64,000 nt of DNA from Saccharopolyspora kobensis (GCF_900108315.1 NZ_FNVB01000002.1:186001-250000); one strand, 5' to 3'. Numbered from the stretch's first letter, positions 34,124 to 42,929 are shown. Numbers and translations: made by a program. Notes: generated by a model not told the origin, from the letters alone.

Positions 34124-34789
34124 TCAGCCGCGGATCTTGATGTTCTCGATCTCCACCGGGAGAGCCGGTTCGCCGTCGCCCGGGTCGCCGTTCTCGCCCG
34201 GGACGATGCCGCCCGCGACGATCTCGTCCAGGACGTCCATGCCGCGCAGGACGCGGCCCAGCACCGTGTAGGCGGGCTTGATGTTGGCGTGCGAGTGGAC
34301 GATGAAGAACTGGCTGCCGTTGGTGTCCGGGCCCTGGTTGCCCATCGCGATGGTGCCGCGCGGGTAGGTCTCGGCACCGGTCACCTCGTCGGCGAACCGG
34401 TAGCCGGGACCGCCCTTCTCCACCGACCAGATGTCACCGCACTGCAGCACGCCGAGCCGCTCGGAATCGGTCAGCCGCCAGCAGCGGGACCGGTCGTAGA
34501 AGTCGCTGCGCGCCAGGTGCACGAGGTTGTGCACCGCGCACGGCGCGTTCGCGCGGTCCAGCTCGACCAGGACGTCACCGCGGTTGGTCTCGATCTCGGC
34601 CCGCACCGTGCCCTTGGCCTTCGCCTTCTCCCCGGGCGGGTCGACCTCGCGGGCCGCCGGGTTCTCCGGCGTCGGGATGAACTCGCACGTCGTGCGGTGC
34701 GGTGGGCGCGGCGACTCGGCCTGCGCGACTGCGACGGGGGTGGCGGCCAGCACGACCGCGAAGATTCCAGCGAACCAGCGCAACTTCAT
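34124..34789 (-). CDS. Secreted cyclophilin-type peptidyl-prolyl isomerase
   Basis: A 221-residue protein. The N-terminus MKLRWFAGIFAVVLAATPVAVAQA is a Sec signal peptide with an A-x-A cleavage site. The cyclophilin domain (about residues 60-220) has VLQCGDIWSVEKGGPGYRFADE, the core RGTIAMGNQGPDTNGSQFFI and the C-terminal YTVLGRVLRGMDVLDEI. It catalyses cis-trans isomerisation of prolyl bonds in exported proteins. A short charged linker (PGEKAKAKG) joins signal and domain. The ATG at 34789 is the only sensible start. Upstream on the same strand is a 69-residue unknown ORF. Confidence 0.9.
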   Translation of the reverse strand: MKLRWFAGIFAVVLAATPVAVAQAESPRPPHRTTCEFIPTPENPAAREVDPPGEKAKAKGTVRAEIETNRGDVLVELDRANAPCAVHNLVHLARSDFYDRSRCWRLTDSERLGVLQCGDIWSVEKGGPGYRFADEVTGAETYPRGTIAMGNQGPDTNGSQFFIVHSHANIKPAYTVLGRVLRGMDVLDEIVAGGIVPGENGDPGDGEPALPVEIENIKIRG

Positions 34790-34872
34790 GCGCCGAACTT
34801 AATCACCCGCACGGACCTGCCACACCGGCGAACGGACGAGTCGGCGCGTGCTTCGCGGCCGCGTCCGGGGCT

Positions 34873-35082
34873 TCAGGCGGCGGTGGTCTCCGCGGGCGGC
34901 AGGTTGCGGGCCTCCCAGAGGGCTTGCGCCGGTGGCTGGTTCCAGCGGGCGAGCCCGAGCGAGGCGTAGGTCTCGTCGAGGTTCCGGTAGATCTCGTCCA
35001 GGAAGGTGGCCGCCATCGCGCAGGTCAGCGACGGCTCTGCCGTGGACGGTCCCACCGCGTCGGTCTGCGATCGCGCTGCCAT
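34873..35082 (-). CDS. Small protein of unknown function (69 aa)
   Basis: Not recognised. The ORF from ATG 35082 has GAGG nine bases upstream and a plausible promoter (TTGACG, 18 bp, TACGGT) 60-90 bp upstream, which supports it as a real gene. The centre MAATFLDEIYRNLDETYASL is an amphipathic helix, followed by ARWNQPPAQALWEARNLPP with conserved-looking Trp and Pro. No signal peptide, membrane helix or metal motif is seen. An in-frame upstream GTG/ATG would lengthen it but removes the ribosome site. Upstream of the cyclophilin gene by 83 bp on the same strand. Confidence 0.55.
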   Translation of the reverse strand: MAARSQTDAVGPSTAEPSLTCAMAATFLDEIYRNLDETYASLGLARWNQPPAQALWEARNLPPAETTAA

Positions 35083-35143
35083 CTCCCACCACCTCTTCGG
35101 AACAACGGTCCGGCGCGAGGCCGACCGGCCTCGCCAGATCCGC

Positions 35144-35173
35144 ACCGTAACCGCGAACAGCTCCCCACGTCAA
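35144..35173 (-). promoter_or_regulatory. Candidate promoter of the 69-residue ORF
   Basis: On the minus strand TTGACG (35173-35168) and TACGGT (35149-35144) are separated by 18 bp, close to a housekeeping sigma consensus. It directs transcription toward the small ORF starting at 35082. Confidence 0.45.
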
Positions 35174-35437
35174 CAACCAAGTGACTTTGAAATAGCCGGT
35201 ATATGGGCGACTCAGACCGCCTCCACCTGCTGAAACTAGCTGTAAGTGAATGTTCGATAGCCGGAGAAGTTCTGACAGGAGGGCCCCGATCGGACGCTCG
35301 CGCCCGCGAGACCGCAGCGTTCCGCTTGTCCGCCCCCACAAGTCGCGCACCGAACTTCGTCGTTCAGCACAAACTCGCCGCACGGCCACCCGCCGTACCG
35401 TTCTCCGCAACGAACGTGTCCGGCCCGAAGGAGACCC

Positions 35438-35575
35438 GTGCCGCTCCAGACCGCGCAACGCCCGACCGCGCCGACCACCCCGCACGACACCGCCCAGCCG
35501 AGCCCGGAAGCGAAAACCCCGCAACCGCCCGCAGAAGTGCACGACGAAGACCACGTCATCCGCGGCTACGACTGA
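35438..35575 (+). CDS. Possible 45-residue peptide, unknown function
   Basis: A short ORF with GTG start preceded by AAGGAGA at ideal distance. The product is proline/threonine-rich at first (PTAPTTPHDTAQPSPEAKTP) and ends acidic with DEDHVIRGYD. About six of every seven codons end in G or C, as in real genes here. It has no Cys and no membrane helix. It could be a ribosomally made peptide precursor or a leader peptide, but no modification enzyme is nearby. Low certainty. Confidence 0.35.
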   Translation: MPLQTAQRPTAPTTPHDTAQPSPEAKTPQPPAEVHDEDHVIRGYD

Positions 35576-35661
35576 CCACCCGCCCCCGGTCGATTTCGTG
35601 CGCGGTCGGCGCCCCACCGGGCGGCGCGGCGCCGACCGCGCGCCGATCGCCGTCGGCAGCC

Positions 35662-35745
35662 CCGTTTCCGCAGGTGGTCGCCCGTGAGCGCTTTGGGGTG
35701 CTATAGCACCCCGAAACACTCACGGGTCCTGAACAGCGGAAACGG
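35662..35745. repeat. Extragenic palindrome, copy 3
   Basis: The 46-nt core (35681-35726) pairs CCCGTGAGCGCTTTGGGGTG with its right arm ending ACTCACGGG, extended by GCTA/TAGC at the tip, with a few wobble pairs. Outer arms CCGTTTCCGC (35662-35671) and GCGGAAACGG (35736-35745) pair perfectly. Same overall length as copy 2 (84 nt). Confidence 0.8.
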
Positions 35746-36161
35746 AGCGAGATGCATCCGGGTTCGCACCGACCTGGCATAGCGCGGCTCCACCGCGGCC
35801 CCTGCGAAAGATCGCGCCCCGCAGCTGCGTTCCGGCTACCGGGGACGAAAGGCATTGCTCTGCCGCCCTTCCGGTGTTGGTTCAATGCGCGTTTCCACAC
35901 CCCGCTGTTTTCCTTGGGGTGCAACGGCATTCGCGTTCCCACGCGGAACCGGACAACCTGGGCGCGACGTCCTCCGGGGTGACCGTCCGGCATGTGGGAC
36001 GGGCTCGCCGCGGGCCGTCGTCCGCGTAGCATTCCGCGCCGTGGTCCCGAGATCAGTGCTCCTGGTGGCACGGCTGCACGTCGACACGTGCCGCATCACC
36101 AGCGCCGCGTGTCGCGCGTGACGCCTCCGCGCCACCCGCTCCCGCACCTCGAGGATCCACC

Positions 36162-37550
36162 ATGCCTTCTCCGCACGCGCCCGAAGTCGACACCGCAGGT
36201 CTCGCCCAGGGCTTGAAACGCAGGCACATGAGCCTGATCGCCCTCGGCGGGGTGATCGGCGCCGGGCTGTTCGTCGGCAGCGGCGTGGTCATCGGCTCGA
36301 CCGGCCCGGCGGCGGTGATCTCGTTCCTCATCGCGGGCGTGCTGACCGTGCTGATCATGCGGATGCTGGCCGAGATGACGGTGGCCCGCCCCGCCCTCGG
36401 CTCCTTCTACGCCTACGCCCGCGAGGCGCTGGGCGAGCGCGCGGGTTTCGCAGTGGGCTGGATGTACTGGTACTTCTTCGTCATCGTGGTGGCCGTCGAG
36501 GCGGTGGCCGGGGGCAAGCTGGTGCAGCTGTGGTTGCCGGAGGTGCCGCTGTGGCTGATCAGCCTGGTGCTGCTGACCTCGCTGACGCTGACCAACCTGG
36601 TGTCGGCGCGCTCCTACGGCGAGTTCGAGTACTGGTTCTCCTCCATCAAGGTCGCCGCGATCGTGGTCTTCCTGTTCCTCGGCGCGCTGGCCGTCGCAGG
36701 CCTGTGGCCGAGCGCTCCGGGCGGCCTCGGCGACCTCACCGCGCACGGCGGGTTCGCCCCGCACGGCATCGGTGCCGTGCTGGTCGCGGTGGTGCCGTGC
36801 GTCGCGTTCTACACCGGGGCGGAGATCGTCACCATCGCCGCGGCGGAATCGGCCGAACCGCGCCGCGCGGTCGCCAACGCGATGCGCTCGATCATCCTGC
36901 GAGTGGTCGCCTTCTACGTGCTCTCGGTGCTGGTCGTGGTCGCGGTGGTGCCGTGGAACTCCCCGGAGATCGAGGTCAGCCCGTACGCGGCGGTGCTGCG
37001 GGCGCTGCACGTCCCGGGCGCGAGCACGATCATGAACGCGATCGTGCTGACCGCCGTGCTCTCCTGCCTGAACTCCGCGCTCTACACCTCCTCGCGGATG
37101 CTCTTCGCGCTGACCCGGCGAGGCGACGCGCCGAGCGGGCTCACCAAGCTCAGCCGCAGCGGTGTGCCGCGCCGCGCGCTGCTGGCCGGCACCGTCGTCG
37201 GCTACCTGTCGGTGATCGCCGCCTACGTCTCCCCCGACCTGGTCTTCGCCTTCCTGGTCAACTCCTACGGCGCGGTGGCGCTGTTCGTGTACCTGATCAT
37301 CGCGATCTCCCAGGTCCGCCTGCGCAACCGGACCGATCCGGCGCAGCTGCCGCTGAAGATGTGGCTGTTCCCGTGGCTGAGCTACCTGACCATCGCCCTG
37401 ATGCTCGTGGTGATCGCGGCGATGGCGGTCCTGCCGGGAACGCGCTCGCAGTTCTGGCTGAGCCTGGTGACCCTGGCGGTGGTGCTCACCGGCTACGAGT
37501 TCCGCCGCCGCGGAACAACGAGCCCGACCGGAGGTGTTGAGAAACCATGA
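36162..37550 (+). CDS. Amino acid permease (APC family, GabP/AnsP-like)
   Basis: A 462-residue, 12-helix inner-membrane carrier. The APC signature is LKRRHMSLIALGGVIGAGLFVGSGVVI at helix 1, then GEFEYWFSSIKVAAIVVFL, FYTGAEIVTIAAAESAEPRRAVANAMRSI and SCLNSALYTSSRMLFALTRRGDAP. These mark the amino-acid transporter branch that carries GABA, asparagine, proline and similar. The ATG at 36162 follows CGAGGATCC. Its stop overlaps the start of the DsbA-fold protein (ATGA), so the two are co-translated. Substrate not fixed. Confidence 0.92.
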   Translation: MPSPHAPEVDTAGLAQGLKRRHMSLIALGGVIGAGLFVGSGVVIGSTGPAAVISFLIAGVLTVLIMRMLAEMTVARPALGSFYAYAREALGERAGFAVGWMYWYFFVIVVAVEAVAGGKLVQLWLPEVPLWLISLVLLTSLTLTNLVSARSYGEFEYWFSSIKVAAIVVFLFLGALAVAGLWPSAPGGLGDLTAHGGFAPHGIGAVLVAVVPCVAFYTGAEIVTIAAAESAEPRRAVANAMRSIILRVVAFYVLSVLVVVAVVPWNSPEIEVSPYAAVLRALHVPGASTIMNAIVLTAVLSCLNSALYTSSRMLFALTRRGDAPSGLTKLSRSGVPRRALLAGTVVGYLSVIAAYVSPDLVFAFLVNSYGAVALFVYLIIAISQVRLRNRTDPAQLPLKMWLFPWLSYLTIALMLVVIAAMAVLPGTRSQFWLSLVTLAVVLTGYEFRRRGTTSPTGGVEKP

Positions 37551-38152
37551 CGTCCACGTTCGCAGTCACCTGGGACTACCGGTGCCCGTTCGCCCGCAAC
37601 GCGCACGAGCACCTGCTCACCGGTCTGGCCGGAGGCGCTGACTGGCAGGTCCGCTACCTGCCGTTCTCGCTCGGCCAGGCGCACGTCGAAGACGGCCCGA
37701 GCGTGTGGGACGAACCCGGTCAGGACAGCGGGATCGTCGCGCTGCAGGCGGGTGTCGTGGTCCGCGACGAGTACCCGCAGCAGTTCCCGGCGGTGCACCG
37801 AGCGCTGTTCGCGGCCCGCCACGACGAGGGCCTGCACCTGGAGGACCGCTCGGTGGTGGCCCGCGTCCTCACCGACCACGGCGTTCCCGCCGACGCGGTG
37901 TTCGAGCTCATCGACAGCGGAGCGGCGCTGGAGCAGGTCCGCGCGGAGCACGAGCGCTTCGTGTCCTCCCACGACGTCTGGGGCGTGCCGACCTTCATCG
38001 CCGACGACCAGGCCGTCTTCGTCCGCCTGATGACCCGAGCCCCGGCAGGCGCGGACCCCCAACCGTCGATCACCGCGGTCGAGAAGGTCCTCGGCCTGCT
38101 GACCGGCTATCCCGACCTCAACGAGTACAAGCACACCACCATCCCCCGCTGA
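37547..38152 (+). CDS. DsbA-fold oxidoreductase-like protein
   Basis: A 201-residue cytoplasmic thioredoxin-fold protein with the DsbA/2-hydroxychromene-2-carboxylate isomerase layout: the strand FAVTWDYRCPFARNAHEHLL with a helix insertion and the cis-Pro loop SHDVWGVPTFIADDQAVF. The active-site motif is C-P-F-A with a single Cys, so it cannot form the CxxC disulfide of true DsbA; it resembles glutathione or mycothiol-dependent isomerases and FrnE-like proteins. It is translationally coupled to the amino-acid permease through ATGA. The reaction is unknown. It ends seven bases from the convergent helicase gene. Confidence 0.82.
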   Translation: MTSTFAVTWDYRCPFARNAHEHLLTGLAGGADWQVRYLPFSLGQAHVEDGPSVWDEPGQDSGIVALQAGVVVRDEYPQQFPAVHRALFAARHDEGLHLEDRSVVARVLTDHGVPADAVFELIDSGAALEQVRAEHERFVSSHDVWGVPTFIADDQAVFVRLMTRAPAGADPQPSITAVEKVLGLLTGYPDLNEYKHTTIPR

Positions 38153-38159
38153 CGCGCTT

Positions 38160-40571
38160 TCAGCGCTTGGTGCGGCGGGTGGGGGTGGCTGCGGTGGGAT
38201 CCTCGGGCCACGGGTGCTTCGGGTAGCGGCCGCGGAGTTCAGCGCGGACCTGGTGGTAACCGTTGGCCCAGAAGGACTTCAGGTCCGAGGTGACCGCCGC
38301 CGGGCGCCCCGCCGGGGACAGCAGGTGCAGGACCAGCGGGATCCGGCCGTCGGCGATGCGCGGCGCTTCGGTCCAGCCGAAGACCTCCTGCAGCTTCACC
38401 GGGAGCGTCGGCCGGTCGGTGTAGTCGACCTTGATCCGGGAACCGGAGGGCACCTCGATGCGGTCCGGGGCCAGCTCGTCCAAGCGCCCGGCCACCGACC
38501 AGGGGATCAGGCGGCGCAGGGCGGTTGCCGCCGGGATCCGCAGGTCCGCGCGGCGGCGGGCGCTGCCGAGCTCCGGCCCCAGCCAGTCGTCCACCGAGGC
38601 CAGCAGGGATTCGTCGTCGGTGGCGGGCCAGGGATCGCCGAGCGCGTCGTGCAGGAAGCCCAGGCGCTGCCGGAGCCGTCGGGCGTCGTCGCTCCAGTTC
38701 AGCAGTTCCAGGCCTTCCTCCCGCAAGCCGTCCAGCAGCGCGCGGCGGAGCTCGGCCGGATCGGGATCGCTGATCTTCCGCCGGTTCAACGCGATCGCGC
38801 CGATCCGCTCGACGCGGAACGCGCGCACGTCGCCGTCCACCCAGCCGATCTCGTCGGTGGTGCTGACCAGCGCGGGTGCGGCCGCGCGCGCCAGCTGCTC
38901 GTCCGCCGGGGCGGCCAGGCGGACGGTGCCGTGGGCGCTGCCGGGCGTCCGGTCGGCGACCGCGATGGCCAGCCACTCCGATCCGCGCACGCTCGAACCG
39001 GTCGGCAGCTGCACGGCAGTCCCGGAGGCCATCAAGTACACGTTCGACTCGGCGTCGCGACGGCGGGCCAGGCGCTCCGGTTGCGCGAGCGCGACGACCA
39101 GCGCGGCATCACCGTTCCCGCGATGCGCGGGCACCATCGAGCGGAGCCTGCGCACCTCCTTGCGCCACCGGTCGCTGCCCGGCCCGCCGCGCCGCAGTCC
39201 GGTCAGGGCCGTGGTCACGTCGACGTCGTTGGTCAACGCGTCGTTGTCGAGCAGCGCGACCACTTCCGCCGCGATGTCGGTGCCTGCCCGCTCGGACCCG
39301 TCGAGCAGCGCGCGGGCCAGCCGCGGGTGCAGGCCGAGCTCGGCCATCCGGCGGCCACGGTCGGTCACCGCGCCGGAGGCGTCCAGGGCGCCGAGCCCGC
39401 GCAGGACCTCACGGCCGGCGGCGAGCGCACCGGTCGGCGGCTCGTCCCACCACTCCAGCGCCGAACCGTCCGGCGTGCCCCAGCACGCCAGTTCCAGCGC
39501 CAGCCGGGTCAGCTCGGCGGTGCGGACCTCCGGCTCCGGATAAGCCGGGAGGGTGCTGTGCTCGTGCTCCGGCCAGCAGCGGTAGACCACGCCCGGCCCC
39601 TGCCGCCCGGCGCGACCGGCGCGCTGGTCGGCGACCGCCGCCGAAACCCGCACCGTGGCCAGGCCGGACAGCCCCCGTCTGTTGTCCACGCGCGACACCC
39701 GCGCCAGGCCGGAGTCGACCACCGCCCGCACTCCCGGCACCGTCAGGCTCGACTCGGCGACCGCCGTCGCCAGCACCACCCGGCGCCGCTTCCCCACCCG
39801 CAGCGCGGAATCCTGCTCCGACCGCGGCAATCTCCCGTGCAGCGGCAGAACGTCCACATCGGACCCGGCCAGGTTCCCCGCCACCCGGCGGATCTCGGCC
39901 GCACCGGGCAGGAAGGCCAGCACGTCGCCGTCCTGCTCCGCGAACGCCGTGCGCACCGCCCGCGCGACGCAGGCCTCGATCCGCTCACCGCGGTTGGGCG
40001 GCACGTGCGCGGTGCGCACCGGGTGCGTGCGAACGTGCGCTTCGATGACCGGGGCGTCGCCGAGCAGCTCGGCGACGCGACCGGCGGCGACCGTCGCCGA
40101 CGTCGCCAGCAACCGGAGGTCCGGGCGCAGCCCGGCGCGCGCGTCGAGCAGCAGCGCCAGCAGCAGATCGGCGTCCAGGTGGCGTTCGTGGCACTCGTCG
40201 AGCATCACCACGTCGACGCCGGGCAGCTCGGGATCGCCCTGCAACCGCCGCACCAGCAGGCCCGAGGTCACCACCTCGACCACGGTGCGCCCGCTCCGGC
40301 GGCGCTCACCGCGCACCGAGTAGCCGACGCGCTGCCCCACGTCCTCGCCGAGCAGTCCCGCCATGCGCTCCGCCGCGGCACGCGCCGCAAGCCGGCGCGG
40401 TTCGGCGACCACGACCCGCAAGCCCTGCTCGGCCAGCGCGAGCGGGACCAGCGTGGTCTTCCCAGTGCCGGGTGGTGCCACCAGGACCGCGGTCCCGCGC
40501 TCGGCCAGCGCTCCGGTGACGTCGTCGAGCACCGCCCGCACCGGCAGATCGGGAAGTTCCCGGTCCATCAC
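38160..40571 (-). CDS. hrpB: ATP-dependent helicase HrpB
   Basis: An 803-residue DExH-box helicase. Motif I is VLVAPPGTGKTTLVPLAL, Ia VAEPRRLAARAAAERMA, motif II DECH in VVMLDECHERHLDADLLL, motif III LLATSATV, motif V/VI regions ATAVAESSLTVPGVRAVVDSGL and DQRAGRAGRQGPG. The helicase-associated domains and the HrpB C-terminal domain follow (VKLQEVFGWTEAPRIADGRIPLVLHLLSPAGRP), which identifies HrpB rather than HrpA. It unwinds RNA or DNA in an ATP-dependent way; its cellular role in actinobacteria is not settled. The start is GTG 40571 or the next codon ATG 40568, after GGAGGCAGG. It is 56 bp downstream of the amidohydrolase gene on the same strand. Confidence 0.93.
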   Translation of the reverse strand: MMDRELPDLPVRAVLDDVTGALAERGTAVLVAPPGTGKTTLVPLALAEQGLRVVVAEPRRLAARAAAERMAGLLGEDVGQRVGYSVRGERRRSGRTVVEVVTSGLLVRRLQGDPELPGVDVVMLDECHERHLDADLLLALLLDARAGLRPDLRLLATSATVAAGRVAELLGDAPVIEAHVRTHPVRTAHVPPNRGERIEACVARAVRTAFAEQDGDVLAFLPGAAEIRRVAGNLAGSDVDVLPLHGRLPRSEQDSALRVGKRRRVVLATAVAESSLTVPGVRAVVDSGLARVSRVDNRRGLSGLATVRVSAAVADQRAGRAGRQGPGVVYRCWPEHEHSTLPAYPEPEVRTAELTRLALELACWGTPDGSALEWWDEPPTGALAAGREVLRGLGALDASGAVTDRGRRMAELGLHPRLARALLDGSERAGTDIAAEVVALLDNDALTNDVDVTTALTGLRRGGPGSDRWRKEVRRLRSMVPAHRGNGDAALVVALAQPERLARRRDAESNVYLMASGTAVQLPTGSSVRGSEWLAIAVADRTPGSAHGTVRLAAPADEQLARAAAPALVSTTDEIGWVDGDVRAFRVERIGAIALNRRKISDPDPAELRRALLDGLREEGLELLNWSDDARRLRQRLGFLHDALGDPWPATDDESLLASVDDWLGPELGSARRRADLRIPAATALRRLIPWSVAGRLDELAPDRIEVPSGSRIKVDYTDRPTLPVKLQEVFGWTEAPRIADGRIPLVLHLLSPAGRPAAVTSDLKSFWANGYHQVRAELRGRYPKHPWPEDPTAATPTRRTKR

Positions 40572-40627
40572 AACCTGCCTCCGAAGTCATCCGCCCAGCA
40601 GCGCGGGCCGCGCGCCGTCGGCGGCGG

Positions 40628-42247
40628 TCAGACGAGCTCGTCGTCCTCCGGGGAGCGGGTGTAGATCGTCTCCCCGCGCAGGACGGTGCGCAGGCAGCGC
40701 GGCATCGGCGCCTGCGGCGAGAGGTCCGGCAGCGGGGGGACGCCGGAACGCGGATCGGTGGACCAGCGCTGCACCCGCGAATCCGTTGCCGCCACGACGA
40801 GTTCACCGGCGTCCCACACCGCGTAGGTCGCGGGCGCACCGGGCACGAGGGTGCCGGTCACGCCGTCGTCGATGCCCGCCGCGCGCCAGCCGCCGCGCGT
40901 GTGAGCCGTGAACGCCGCGCGCGGCGAGATGCCGAAACCGCTGGTGCGGTGGTGCACTGCGGCCTGCACCGCGCGCCACGGGTCCACCGGCGTCACCGGG
41001 GCGTCCGAGCCGAGCGCGAGCAGCGCGCCGTTGGCGGCCAGCTTCGAGAACGGGTTGAGCCGGGTGCCGCGCGGGACGCCGAGGCGGCGCGCGTACATCG
41101 CGCCGGAGCCGCCCCACGCCGCGTCGAACGCCGGCTGCACCGACGCCACCACGCCGTAGCGGCCCAGCTCGGCGGCCTGCTGCTCGTCCACCATCTCCAG
41201 GTGCTCCAGCCGGTGGCGCAGGCTCGCCAGCGCCGGGACGCCGACCACCTGCGCCGCCTTGCGGAAGCCCGCGCAGACCTCGGCCACGCCGGCATCGCCG
41301 ATCACGTGGAAGCCGGCCTGCACACCGGCCCGGGTGCAGGCCACCAGGTGCTCGGCCACCGCGTTCGCGTCGAGGTAGAGCACCCCGGAGGTGGTCGGGT
41401 CGTCGGTGTAGGGCTCGCGCAGCGCGGCGGTGCGGGAACCGACCGCACCGTCGACGAAGAGGTCACCGGCAAGGCCGCGCGCACCGAGCTCCGCGGCGCG
41501 CTCCACCGCGCCGAGCTCGCCCCAGTAGCCGATGACCTCGGGAACGCCGCCCTGCGCCGAGAGCGCGAGCAGGTCGACCAGGTCGTCGGCACCGGAGATG
41601 TCCGGCCCGGCGCACTCGTGCACGCAGGCCACGCCCTGCGACGCGGCGTGCCGCAGGAACGCCAGCTGGGCTTCCTTGCGCTGCCCGGAACCGAGGCAAT
41701 CGCGCGCGGCGCGGCGCACGTGGTGGTGCGCCACGCGGGTCAGCGGGCCGGAATCGCTCCAGCCCTCGGCGCTGCGGGCCAGCGGTGTGCGGTCCACCAG
41801 CGCGGTGGACACCAGCGCGGAGTGCACGTCTATGCGGGAGAGGTACACCGGCGCACCGGCGGCGGCGCGGTCGATCTCCTCGCGCGTGGGCGGGCGGCGC
41901 TCCGGCCACCAGGTCTCGTCCCAGCCGTGGCCCCACACCAGCGCGCCCGGGTACTCGGCCACGTGGTCGCGCAGCGCGTGCAGGAACTCCGTCAGCGAGG
42001 CGCAGCCGGTCAGGTCCAGCCCGTTGAGCAGCAGGCCGGTGGACGTCGCGTGCACGTGCGCGTCCACGAACGCCGGTGCGACGAACGCGCCTTCCAGGTC
42101 CACGACTTCGGCATCGGGGTGCAGCGCGCGGCCGACCTCGTCGGAACCGAGCCAGGAGATGGTGCCATCGGTCACGGCCATCGCCGTGGCGGCGGCGTCG
42201 ACGGGCGAGTGGATTCGTCCGCCGAGCAGCAACGTGGTCTCGGACAT
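40628..42247 (-). CDS. Amidohydrolase family 3 (YtcJ-like)
   Basis: A 539-residue metal-dependent hydrolase. The N-terminal metal motif is FVDAHVHATSTGLLL, the composite barrel contains the later metal residues in VHECAGPDISG, GFHVIGDAG and HRLEHLEMVD, and the Asp of ALGSDAPVTPVDPWRAV. The small beta-sandwich domain comes from both ends (LLLGGRIHSP; GAPATYAVWDAGELVV). Such enzymes hydrolyse amides such as N-substituted formamides, but specificity is not clear. The ATG at 42247 is the natural start. HrpB follows and FxsA precedes, all on the minus strand. Confidence 0.88.
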   Translation of the reverse strand: MSETTLLLGGRIHSPVDAAATAMAVTDGTISWLGSDEVGRALHPDAEVVDLEGAFVAPAFVDAHVHATSTGLLLNGLDLTGCASLTEFLHALRDHVAEYPGALVWGHGWDETWWPERRPPTREEIDRAAAGAPVYLSRIDVHSALVSTALVDRTPLARSAEGWSDSGPLTRVAHHHVRRAARDCLGSGQRKEAQLAFLRHAASQGVACVHECAGPDISGADDLVDLLALSAQGGVPEVIGYWGELGAVERAAELGARGLAGDLFVDGAVGSRTAALREPYTDDPTTSGVLYLDANAVAEHLVACTRAGVQAGFHVIGDAGVAEVCAGFRKAAQVVGVPALASLRHRLEHLEMVDEQQAAELGRYGVVASVQPAFDAAWGGSGAMYARRLGVPRGTRLNPFSKLAANGALLALGSDAPVTPVDPWRAVQAAVHHRTSGFGISPRAAFTAHTRGGWRAAGIDDGVTGTLVPGAPATYAVWDAGELVVAATDSRVQRWSTDPRSGVPPLPDLSPQAPMPRCLRTVLRGETIYTRSPEDDELV

Positions 42248-42371
42248 GTCCTTCGTGCTTCCCCGTCTCGGGTTTCCGCTGCGATGGTGACCGGCGCGCG
42301 GCGCCGGCGGATGGGCTGGTTCGGGCGAGCTTACCCGCCACCGCGCGGACCCCGACGGACCGTCGACCAGA

Positions 42372-42929
42372 TCAGCCGCGCGGCTGCTCGTCCGAGCGTT
42401 CTGCCTGCGCAGACCGCTGCGGCGGCAGCAATCGCGGCCCGTCGCCGGGAACGCGCTCGTCGTCCTCGGTGACCGAGACCACCTCGCCGTCGATCACATC
42501 GCTGCCCGGCGCGGCGGCACCGCGCTCCCGGCGCACCCGCTGGGTGTGCAGCCACACCTGGTCCTGCATCTCCTTCGACCGCCGCTCGGCGGCGCGCAGC
42601 ATCCGCTTGCGCAGCACGGCGCGGATCGGCGGGAACAGCAGCAGCAGGCCCGCGACGTCGCTGAGCAGCCCGGGCAGGATGATCAGCAGCCCCGCGGCGG
42701 CGATGAGCACGCCGTCGGAGATCTCCCGGTCCGGCGAACGGCGCAACCGCGCGGCCTCCCGGAACTCCACCATCGTGCGGCGTCCCTCGCGGCGCAGCAG
42801 CCAGGCGCCCAGCACCGCCCCGGCCACCAGCAGCCCGAGCGTGGCCAGTACCCCGATCGCCTGGCCGAGCGCGACCAGCACGGCGATCTCGGCCACCACG
42901 GAGAGCAGGAGCACAACGAAGATCGGCAC
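42372..42929 (-). CDS. fxsA: FxsA family membrane protein
   Basis: A 185-residue protein with FxsA features: N-terminal helix PIFVVLLLSVVAEIAVLVALG, second helix GVLATLGLLVAGAVLGAWLLRREG, the segment GVLIAAAGLLIILPGLLSDVAGLLLLFPPIRAVLR, and a long hydrophilic C-terminal tail. FxsA relieves phage F exclusion by overexpression in E. coli; its native function is unknown. I chose the GTG at 42929, after GGAGGGCC. Longer in-frame starts lack a membrane-compatible N-terminus. Divergent from the SGNH hydrolase gene. Confidence 0.88.
   Translation of the reverse strand: MPIFVVLLLSVVAEIAVLVALGQAIGVLATLGLLVAGAVLGAWLLRREGRRTMVEFREAARLRRSPDREISDGVLIAAAGLLIILPGLLSDVAGLLLLFPPIRAVLRKRMLRAAERRSKEMQDQVWLHTQRVRRERGAAAPGSDVIDGEVVSVTEDDERVPGDGPRLLPPQRSAQAERSDEQPRG

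Larger units (their letters stand above)
35083..36161. other. Gene-poor region between small ORF and permease
   Basis: Just over 1 kb. It starts with an AT-rich patch (about 35165-35265), followed by a candidate 45-residue ORF (35438-35575), then copy 3 of the extragenic palindrome (35662-35745). From 35746 to the permease start at 36162 I see no gene, no clear riboswitch and no repeat, only short palindromic scraps. An unrecognised leader RNA for the permease is possible. Confidence 0.5.

Noticed and set aside
35746-36161. Possible riboswitch (guanidine- or amino-acid-type) before the permease
   Set aside because: I could not match the conserved cores of riboswitch classes I know; only generic G+C-rich helices were seen. 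A covariance search (Infernal with Rfam) would decide.
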